This document shows positions 45,410 to 52,647 of a DNA stretch of 64,000 nucleotides, piece by piece; within the stretch, counting starts at the first letter, position 1; every line of letters begins with the position of its first letter. A program made the position numbers and the translations under genes. Origin of the DNA: Oryzicola mucosus (GTDB lineage Bacteria; Pseudomonadota; Alphaproteobacteria; Rhizobiales; Rhizobiaceae); the NCBI RefSeq assembly GCF_014534685.1, contig NZ_JACVVX010000003.1:124001-188000 (forward strand). Reading direction: 5' to 3'. Under the pieces are notes generated by a model that was not told the origin of the DNA, did no database searches, and saw only the letters and a list, made by a program, of their open reading frames with translations.

Positions 45410-47091
45410 GAGGTCACCCAACTCGACAGATTGAGGCGTCCATCGAGCCAGGCCGCACGAGCCTGGCCGCGCTGGATCTTGCCGCTGGTTGTCCGAGGGA
45501 TACTGCGGGGCGATAGCAGGACGATTTCCGCGGGCATCAGTCCATGCGCTTCGGCCACGCGCCTGGAAAGGGTTTCGGCAATAGCCAGAGGAAGGCCGCC
45601 CCGCGGCGCTCTCGGGGAGAGCTCGCATAACAGGACGAGCTGTTCGGATGAGTCGCGCTCCACAGCGATGGCGGCTGCAGCTTCGATCTCCGTGGCCTCG
45701 GGCTGCTCAAGCAGCGTCTGCTCGATATCCTCCGCATGAACGTTTGCGCCGCGCACGATGACCATGTCCTTCAAACGGCCAACGACGTGCAGGTCGCCAT
45801 CGACCATGATGCCGGCATCGCCCGATCGAATGTGGGGCACGCCGTCAATCGTCAAAATTCGATCGGTATACGGTCGAATTCCTTCGTCACACTCCGGCGC
45901 CCATAGACCTGGGCTGACATGCGGTCCGGCTACGCAGATTTCGGCCACCGTGTTTTCCGGGACAGCCTCCTGGCTGTCAGTCGCGACGAGGGCGATGCGA
46001 GCGGGTGCTACCGGCTTGCCGCAGTTGCTGATGGCCTGCATACCCGCCGCGTCGGCGGAAACATCGGCAAAGCGCTGCCTCGGAAAGCTGCGACTGCGAG
46101 CGCCTTGTCCGGCAGTGCCTCCGGTTATGAACAATGTGGCTTCCGCCATGCCATAGCACGGATAGAGGGCAGCGGCGTCGAACCCGGCGCCAGCGAAACG
46201 CGCAGCGAAGCGCTGCATGGAACTGGGACGCACAGGTTCTGAGCCGCAGAAGGCAAGGGTCCAGGAAGACAGGTCCAGTCCTTCGCTGTTCTGAGGGGTA
46301 ATTTGCCGCGCGCACAGCTCATAGGCAAAATTCGGCGCCCCGCTTGTCGTCGCCCGGTACTCGGAAATAGCGCGAAGCCAACGGACTGGCCGCTGGAGGA
46401 AGGCAAGGGGCGAGGCCAGGATACAACGCCCGCCAATATACAGCGGTTGAAGCAGAGAGCCTATCAAGCCCATGTCGTGGTGGAGCGGCAGCCAACTCAT
46501 GACCACAGTCGACGCATCATGGCGGAAGGCTTGGCGGATCATCTCCTGATTGGCCATGATGTTGCCGTGGGTGATGACAATGCCCTTCGGCTCCATGGTC
46601 GAGCCGGATGTATATTGGATGAAGGCGATGTCGTTCGCGGTCATTGCCAGCGGTCGATCCAGAGGCGTTGACACTGTCAGTTCGCCATCGACCACAAACA
46701 GGGGAAGATGGTTCACTTCGTCTGCCACAGCCAGTGTCCGGCGCTCCACGATGATCGCAGCGGGTTGGGCGTTGCGCGCGACCAGGCGCAGACGTTCGCC
46801 CCGTTCTCGACGTACGACCGCAGGCACTGGGACCGGAAAAGCCCCTGCGTAAAGGCAGCCGAGGAAGGCATGGACGAAGGGCAGGCCGGTGTCGCATGCG
46901 AGAAGCACCGCCTTCCCGCGCAAATTCATTTCGATCAGCCTGGCGGCCACGGTGCGAGCCGCCAGGTCCAGCGACGCATAGGTGTCGGAGTCGCCGGGCC
47001 GTTCGCCGCGCTCCAGAAAAAGGACAGCAGGGGCTTCGGGTTGAAGCGATGCACGGCTGTGAATGATGTCGACGATGGTCGCAAAGCTCAT
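45406..47091 (-). CDS. Fatty acyl-AMP ligase (FAAL)
   Basis: A 561-residue adenylating enzyme. The ATP motif is YTSGSTMEPKG at residues 160-170. The region LPLHHDMGLIGSLLQPLYIGG, then TTSGAPNFAYELC and LYPCYGMAEATLFITGG, is characteristic of FAALs rather than acyl-CoA ligases. The C-terminal lysine is in TTSGKIQRG. FAALs activate a fatty acid and pass it to an ACP, not to CoA; the ACP is two genes downstream. ATG 47091 overlaps the pyruvyl transferase stop (ATGA). Confidence 0.93.
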   Translation of the reverse strand: MSFATIVDIIHSRASLQPEAPAVLFLERGERPGDSDTYASLDLAARTVAARLIEMNLRGKAVLLACDTGLPFVHAFLGCLYAGAFPVPVPAVVRRERGERLRLVARNAQPAAIIVERRTLAVADEVNHLPLFVVDGELTVSTPLDRPLAMTANDIAFIQYTSGSTMEPKGIVITHGNIMANQEMIRQAFRHDASTVVMSWLPLHHDMGLIGSLLQPLYIGGRCILASPLAFLQRPVRWLRAISEYRATTSGAPNFAYELCARQITPQNSEGLDLSSWTLAFCGSEPVRPSSMQRFAARFAGAGFDAAALYPCYGMAEATLFITGGTAGQGARSRSFPRQRFADVSADAAGMQAISNCGKPVAPARIALVATDSQEAVPENTVAEICVAGPHVSPGLWAPECDEGIRPYTDRILTIDGVPHIRSGDAGIMVDGDLHVVGRLKDMVIVRGANVHAEDIEQTLLEQPEATEIEAAAAIAVERDSSEQLVLLCELSPRAPRGGLPLAIAETLSRRVAEAHGLMPAEIVLLSPRSIPRTTSGKIQRGQARAAWLDGRLNLSSWVTS

Positions 47092-48341
47092 GTCGCACCT
47101 GCGGATTTCGCAGCCGCCGCAGATGGCGACAGAAGCCACCCCATGCCCTGGCGGCTGCTTGCTCGACCTATCATCGTGCGCAGGAACGCTGCCCGTTCTT
47201 TCCTTCGGCGATCGGGATTTTGGACCATTTCGGCAACCGAATCCCAGTGCCAGTCGAGGGCGGCGCGAATTTCTCCGGGCACAACTGGCTTCGACCCCTC
47301 CCAAAGCTGCTCAGTGACGGTTTGACAGGCTTTCTGCCAGGTTCCCGCAAAGTCCTGCGGTCGTCGCATCCACTTCAGGAAGCCGCTGAACTTGTTCTGT
47401 GGATGTGCCGTGACGATAACGCCTGGAACGCCATACGCGGCCGCGGTGATGTAGCCGTGAAGCGAACCGCCCACAAAGGCTTGCGCATTGGCGATGATGG
47501 CCGCCACCTCGCGAAGCGTGGCTGAGCCGTCCAGCACAAAGGCCCGGCTGGTCATGGCAGCCTGCAAGGATCGGGCGGTCAGACTGTCGCCCATATCGTC
47601 ACCGATGGCGACCAAAACGGCCTGAAGTTGTTGCCCTGCACAGAAGGCATCGAGATGCCGCGCCACATCAGCAATATGAGCGTCATCACCGGGGTTGGCG
47701 CGCAGGTGAATGGCCGCATAAGGTTTGCCGTCCAGGCCGAGCCTTTCTTGCACGGCACTCAGAACCGGATCGAGGCTTCGGCGCGGCCACATTGAAGAGA
47801 TGTCGATTGCCGTATCGGGGACGACTGACACGTCGGCCTGCGCAACGCGGGCGATCCGTGCGCTGGCCTCGTCGCGTACAGCCACGACGTCGGCGGCTTC
47901 CAGCGCCGGTTTCAGCACGTCTTGCGCCACCGGGCCCGAAAAAGGGTAGGGAACGCCTGGCGCGTTGAAGCCGAAGGGTATGTCGCGGAACGACGCGGCA
48001 ATGGAGGCGCCGAGCCAGAGGCCGGTATGTTGACCACGCCCAAACTTGCTTCGGTCGAGCTGCCAGATCGCGGTGTAATCCACCCGCAGATTGTACAGGA
48101 TATTGCCGCCACCGATGAGAACGGCATCGATCGCTTCGTCTGTCGTCATAAGCCAGGTAAGATCATGCGGCTGCACGGCATCCGAGCGCAAGGTGTGTTG
48201 GGAAACAGGAGATATCGCCACAACCTCGATCCCGTACTTTGCAAGGCGGTAGGCTGCCACGAGCGGAAATAGCTGATCGCCATAATTGGCGATATCGAAA
48301 ACTCCGGCAATTGCAACGCGGGAACTGAGTGGATTCGTCAT
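47088..48341 (-). CDS. Polysaccharide pyruvyl transferase family protein (first copy)
   Basis: A 417-residue protein, first gene of the leftward operon and paralogue of 40229-41482. Motifs: VAIAGVFDIANYGDQLFPLVAAYRL, AVLIGGGNILY, VPDTAIDISSMWPRRSLD and AFVGGSLHGYITAAAYGVPGVIV. Expected activity is ketal-pyruvylation of a sugar with phosphoenolpyruvate. Two different copies in one operon suggest two pyruvylated positions or that one copy has drifted to another role. ATG 48341 is the first codon after the 416-base divergent region. Confidence 0.85.
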   Translation of the reverse strand: MTNPLSSRVAIAGVFDIANYGDQLFPLVAAYRLAKYGIEVVAISPVSQHTLRSDAVQPHDLTWLMTTDEAIDAVLIGGGNILYNLRVDYTAIWQLDRSKFGRGQHTGLWLGASIAASFRDIPFGFNAPGVPYPFSGPVAQDVLKPALEAADVVAVRDEASARIARVAQADVSVVPDTAIDISSMWPRRSLDPVLSAVQERLGLDGKPYAAIHLRANPGDDAHIADVARHLDAFCAGQQLQAVLVAIGDDMGDSLTARSLQAAMTSRAFVLDGSATLREVAAIIANAQAFVGGSLHGYITAAAYGVPGVIVTAHPQNKFSGFLKWMRRPQDFAGTWQKACQTVTEQLWEGSKPVVPGEIRAALDWHWDSVAEMVQNPDRRRKERAAFLRTMIGRASSRQGMGWLLSPSAAAAKSAGAT

Positions 48342-48757
48342 GTGCCGGATGTCTAATGTATACTTGTCACTTCGCCGCCGCGACCATGCGGCGGAGTCTG
48401 TCGTCCCTCTCGAAAGCCGTGAAACCCATGACTAGCCCATCTTCTCCCCGTTCGGACAGTCCTCGACCGGGGACACCTCCGCCTTGCCCAGTGCACCACT
48501 GTAGACGCCACCGCATTGATTCTACAACCGTCTGCACTTGAAAATGCGGTCTGGATAATTCGGCACATGACTTGTCGTGGCCGGTTGCCTGGTTAAGATT
48601 GACCATAGGAATGCCTGGAGGCTTGACGGTTAAGCGCGAAGATCTGCCTCAGAAAATCTAAATTTCCATCTGTTGGTGTCGACATGGGAAAGAAAAACGT
48701 TGATGGATTCTATCCAGAATCTTGTATGTCCAGGTTGCGAAAAATAGAGACTTGTTG
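48342..48757. promoter_or_regulatory. Divergent control region of the glycan/lipid operons
   Basis: This 416-base region must hold the promoters for both the nine-gene leftward operon and the rightward GT2 operon. The half nearer the rightward gene is AT-rich (about 48590-48757). I see no clear paired -35/-10 elements, although TTGACG occurs at 48623. The half next to the pyruvyl transferase contains a short frame on the minus strand that may be a gene remnant (48367-48606). Confidence 0.4.
48367..48606 (-). pseudogene. Possible C-terminal remnant of a regulator or aminotransferase-like gene
   Basis: A 79-codon frame whose end (DGLVMGFTAFERDDRLRRMVAA) resembles the last strand and helix of MocR-type GntR regulators, which finish with a similar LGF..... 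pattern. The upstream part does not match anything I recognise. If real, it is a broken relic in the divergent promoter region. Confidence 0.2.
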
Positions 48758-51187
48758 ATGAACTTGCTATCTCGATCCTTCAGCGTTTCGTACCCTTTGG
48801 ATGATGATTCCAGCTCTGAAGATCATGAAGCGCAGGATCGCGGATCGCTAAGGCTTTCCAACTCGCTGAGGGTTGTCGCGAAGAACTGGAAGGACCTTTC
48901 GGCGATCCGCGTGGCTCCGAGCGCTGCTCCATCTCAAGGCTCCTCGTTGCAATGGCGGGGACTGGCAAGCTATGTGCGGCTCTATCTCGATATCTCCTCG
49001 CTGGGAAAATTGTCCGGTTGCAACTACACACTCGCCTGTGAGTTGGTGCTGTCCCTCGTGCCGTCGGGCGAGCCCGTCCAATGCGACTGGATCGCCCTCC
49101 TTCGTCGCGACGCCAGTGGCGCGTTTCTGTTCCATCGCAAGATAGAGGATAGGGTCCGCTTCGCGCCAGGAGATACCCAAAGACGCTGGGCAGTGCAGTT
49201 GACGAGCGAGGAGATGCAGAAGGCCGGCAGTCTGTTCATTGCCATTCATTGCTCTGCTGCCGAAGCTCAGTTCAGTCTTGAGCATTTCGGGATACGCGCG
49301 CAATCGCTTGAAACACAGCAAGCCGCGTTCACGACATGGGTTAGCGGCATTGTCGAAGGATGGACGCGGTCCGACGAAGCGACATTGTACTTCTCACCGG
49401 CCACAGGCGGCGTGGACCCGGATGTCAGCCCACCCCTCAACTTCGGCAGATTCAGTCGGATGTCACCCGCTGTCCCTGATGTGCAGGGCGCGGTGGCCGC
49501 CTATGTCGTTTCTCGTGGTGATCTCGTTGCCTATCTCGATCTCACCTGTCTGCCCGCAGGACTGCGCCCGCCTGAGGCGATTGCGCTTGCGGACCCGCAA
49601 GGAAGCGTCTCGCCGCTGATGGCTGAGTGGCTCCATGAGCGAGGCAAGGTCGAGCTTTTGTGGATGCTGGGCGACGGCGTCGGCGGGCCTCAGCTCTCGG
49701 AACCTGCACGGCACGCCTTCGCGCTCTATGGGGCGAGGGCGCTTCTCGATATAAACGCTGTCGAAAGCGCCTATCAGGGCCTTCTTGAGACGACGGGCGA
49801 CAATATTCATTTCCAGGCAATGCCTCCCGCTGTTCGGCGCAAGATGCGCCTCAGCTTCGTTCGGGCCTGTGTGCGCAGCGGTCGGCCACGGGAAGCCGAG
49901 CAGATCCTGCGAGAGATGCTGCTTGCCGATCCCCTCGATTGGGAATGCTACTTCCAACTTGCGACCATTGCAGTCGACGTCGGTTCCGCGTCGCGGCAGA
50001 CGAATTTGCAGATTGCCGACGCCCTCAATCAGAAACTGTCTACTGCCATGTTGGTGGTGATCCTCGAAGATCTGCTCGCGCGTGGCCGCTTCGATGAAGC
50101 CTGGGTTCGCGCACTGCGCGAGCTCAAGCTCCGTGGCGAACGCGGGCGAGAACTATGGCTTACGCTCGGCAATATCCATCTCGCGCGCGGAGATCTGCGA
50201 AGCTGGAGTGCCAGCGTCCGCCGCCTGTTCGCCGAGATGGAACTGGCCGAGCCGGAATTCCACATCTTCCGCGATCCGGCTGAAGACGTCTTCCACCGCC
50301 TCGAGGTGTCTGCGAATCTGCCGGAGCCGGTGCAAACGCAGGATGACCTGATCAGCGTCGTGATGACGACGTATAATGCCGAACATACCGTCAAACGAGC
50401 TGTTCGATCGGTCTTGGCGCAGAGTTACAAGAATCTCCGGCTGATCATCGTCGACGATTGCAGCACGGACGACACCATGGCCCTCCTTCGGCATCTGCAG
50501 ACACAGGACAGCCGGATCGAAATCCTCCAGACGCCCTTCAATGTTGGCACGTACTGCGCAAAGAACATGGCGCTCGAACGGTTCGAATCCGACTACTTCA
50601 CCTTCCATGATTCCGACGACTGGATGCACCCCGAGCGTCTCGCCATCCACCATCGGTACATGAAGGAGGCGCCGCATGTGCTGTGCACCACTTCGCGCTG
50701 GTACAGGATGGACACGCGCGGCATCGCGATACCGCGGCAGGGCGGCGGCTATCTGCACGACAACCCCGGGTCTGCCTTCTTTCACAAGTCGGTCATAGAG
50801 CGTATTGGATACTTCGATTCCGTGCGCGTCGGTGCGGATACCGAATTGGCCGGTCGAATTCGCCGCTGCTTTGGGTCTGCCAGCGTGCAGATCATTGCCA
50901 AGCCGCTTGCGATCGGCTTGCACCATTCCGCGTCTCTCACCAGATCGGGAGCCACCGCTTTCGACGAGTATCGATATTCGGCGCTTCGTGTCGCCTACTG
51001 GGAATCGTGGATAGAATGGCAGCGTCGCACGGCGTCGAAGGGTGGGGGAGCAGATGACTTCTATATTCCTTTCCCGCACCATATTCGGTCGTTTCCGGCG
51101 CCTGCGGGTATCGTTCCGGAAAGGGTTGCAGAGCTCGAGCCGGCAGGAAAACCTAAAGAAATAGGTCGCTTACGCGCGGTCAGCTGA
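48758..51187 (+). CDS. Three-part protein: N-terminal module, helical repeats, C-terminal GT2 glycosyltransferase
   Basis: An 809-residue protein. Residues 72-180 form a beta-rich module like the one in the double-GT4 protein (shared VRL, WIALL, F.RK and FSLE positions). Residues about 320-520 are helical repeats of TPR character. Residues 531-780 are a GT2 domain with ISVVMTTYNAEHTVKRAVRSVL, LIIVDDCSTDDT and the metal-binding FHDSDDWMHPERL. It likely transfers a sugar within a protein complex. ATG 48758 was chosen; an in-frame TTG at 48722 is possible. It starts the rightward operon. Confidence 0.8.
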   Translation: MNLLSRSFSVSYPLDDDSSSEDHEAQDRGSLRLSNSLRVVAKNWKDLSAIRVAPSAAPSQGSSLQWRGLASYVRLYLDISSLGKLSGCNYTLACELVLSLVPSGEPVQCDWIALLRRDASGAFLFHRKIEDRVRFAPGDTQRRWAVQLTSEEMQKAGSLFIAIHCSAAEAQFSLEHFGIRAQSLETQQAAFTTWVSGIVEGWTRSDEATLYFSPATGGVDPDVSPPLNFGRFSRMSPAVPDVQGAVAAYVVSRGDLVAYLDLTCLPAGLRPPEAIALADPQGSVSPLMAEWLHERGKVELLWMLGDGVGGPQLSEPARHAFALYGARALLDINAVESAYQGLLETTGDNIHFQAMPPAVRRKMRLSFVRACVRSGRPREAEQILREMLLADPLDWECYFQLATIAVDVGSASRQTNLQIADALNQKLSTAMLVVILEDLLARGRFDEAWVRALRELKLRGERGRELWLTLGNIHLARGDLRSWSASVRRLFAEMELAEPEFHIFRDPAEDVFHRLEVSANLPEPVQTQDDLISVVMTTYNAEHTVKRAVRSVLAQSYKNLRLIIVDDCSTDDTMALLRHLQTQDSRIEILQTPFNVGTYCAKNMALERFESDYFTFHDSDDWMHPERLAIHHRYMKEAPHVLCTTSRWYRMDTRGIAIPRQGGGYLHDNPGSAFFHKSVIERIGYFDSVRVGADTELAGRIRRCFGSASVQIIAKPLAIGLHHSASLTRSGATAFDEYRYSALRVAYWESWIEWQRRTASKGGGADDFYIPFPHHIRSFPAPAGIVPERVAELEPAGKPKEIGRLRAVS

Positions 51188-51236
51188 ACCCGCACCAAGA
51201 ACGGGGATGGCTGGCGTATCAATAATGGAGAATTCG

Positions 51237-51908
51237 ATGACCGAGCTGGAGCAAACAGAGGCTCAACTGAAAAAGAAGGCTGCAATCGACGCCTTGATGG
51301 CCGAGGTTGAGGTATGGTTCCGCGACAAGGAATTCACCACGGACTGGATGTCGAAAAAGGTGCCTCGTTGGCATCGCTTCCTGCAATCGCTTCGTGAAAA
51401 ACCCGTCGACGTGCTTGAAGTTGGATCGTTTGAAGGCCGCAGCGCCGTTTTCCTGCTCAACTACCTGCCGTTGGCCCAAGTCACATGCATCGATTTTTTC
51501 AAGGGGGTGTTGGAAGCACGGTTCGATGCAAACGTGGCTCCGTTCGGCTCGCGCCTGACGAAGCTCAAGGGCAGCGCGATCTCCCATATCGATGCCCTGG
51601 TGCAGAACGGGGCCAAGTTCGACCTTATCTACCTCGATGCAGGCAAACATCGCGACCACGTTCTAGCGCTGTCGCTGCTGTCGTGGCCCTTGCTGAAGAG
51701 GCGCGGCATTCTGATTTGGGACGATTACGACTGGGGTCTGGACCGGCCGGTGGCGGAGCGGCCCCACGACGGCATCGATATCTTCCTGAAGCTTCATGAG
51801 GGGGAATACAAGATGATGTGGCAGCAAGGGCAAGTGTTTGTCCAGAAGACTGGACTGCCAACGCCCCCTCCCGGTGTCAGCCCGCTGAACCCGAATCTGT
51901 CGTACTGA
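51237..51908 (+). CDS. Class I SAM-dependent methyltransferase, Methyltransf_24 type
   Basis: A 223-residue methyltransferase. Motif I is DVLEVGSFEGRSAVFLLNYLP, then VTCIDFFKG, and FDLIYLDAGKHRDHVLALSLLSWPLLKRRGILIWDDYDWG, the pattern of CmcI/Methyltransf_24 proteins from antibiotic and polysaccharide loci. ATG 51237 has GGAG 6 bases upstream. It lies 49 bases after the GT2 protein and 8 bases before a second methyltransferase. Probable target: a sugar hydroxyl. Confidence 0.82.
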   Translation: MTELEQTEAQLKKKAAIDALMAEVEVWFRDKEFTTDWMSKKVPRWHRFLQSLREKPVDVLEVGSFEGRSAVFLLNYLPLAQVTCIDFFKGVLEARFDANVAPFGSRLTKLKGSAISHIDALVQNGAKFDLIYLDAGKHRDHVLALSLLSWPLLKRRGILIWDDYDWGLDRPVAERPHDGIDIFLKLHEGEYKMMWQQGQVFVQKTGLPTPPPGVSPLNPNLSY

Positions 51909-51916
51909 GGCTCAGG

Positions 51917-52534
51917 ATGGAACAACCGCCGGAAGTCGAACAGGACAAGTGGGTAGACTACTGGGATGACCGGTTCGATCTCCTCTACTATCAGGCTGTT
52001 GACTACATCGTCAGGACGGTCGGCACGGACGCGCGGTCGATCGTTGACGTTGGCACAGGCGGGTGCCCCTATCTTGAGTGGTTTCCTTGGATCGAGCGGC
52101 GCTTGTCGATCGATATCGACAAGCCTTATTCGTCGCCGACTGTCCAGGCATTGAACGCCAACATTCTGCACGATAAAGTTCCCGATGGCTTTGACTTGTG
52201 TACCTGCCTGCAGGTGCTGGAGCATGTGCCGGAAGCTGGCCGTTTCGCACGGCGGCTGACGGAGTTGGCGCGCACCGTCATCGTTTCCGTTCCCTATAAG
52301 TGGCCAGACGGCAAGACGCAGGGCCACCTTCACGATCCTGTGGATATGGAGAAGCTGACGAATTGGTTCGGCCGTGCGCCAAACTATCACGTCATTGTCG
52401 AAGAACCTCTTCGAAGGATCAAGAACAAGCGCCTCATCGCCATATTCGATGAGGACCCCAAGCGGATTTTCGGTGCGACGATGCTTCGCGAGCGTCGACG
52501 GAAAGGCTCTTTAATGTCGCGCAAATCCGCTTAG
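51917..52534 (+). CDS. SAM-dependent methyltransferase, Methyltransf_11/23-like
   Basis: A 205-residue protein. Motif I is SIVDVGTGGCPYLEWFPWIERRLSIDID (first part), then FDLCTCLQVLEHVPEAGRFARRL, and VIVSVPYKWPDGKTQGHLHDPVDMEKL. The HLHDPVD stretch is seen in methyltransferases that act on sugars of surface glycans. ATG 51917 follows the previous stop by 8 bases. The C-terminus is basic. It is the second of two methyltransferases in tandem, not closely similar to each other. Confidence 0.82.
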   Translation: MEQPPEVEQDKWVDYWDDRFDLLYYQAVDYIVRTVGTDARSIVDVGTGGCPYLEWFPWIERRLSIDIDKPYSSPTVQALNANILHDKVPDGFDLCTCLQVLEHVPEAGRFARRLTELARTVIVSVPYKWPDGKTQGHLHDPVDMEKLTNWFGRAPNYHVIVEEPLRRIKNKRLIAIFDEDPKRIFGATMLRERRRKGSLMSRKSA

Positions 52535-52647
52535 TCGGCTACCGCGCGGTTGGAGGGCGTGTCTTAATTGACCACGCATCCGATCATATCGCGCAAGCGT
52601 TTATAAAAACCGGCGTTGCAACGAAGCTTCCTCGAAGGAGATTGGAC

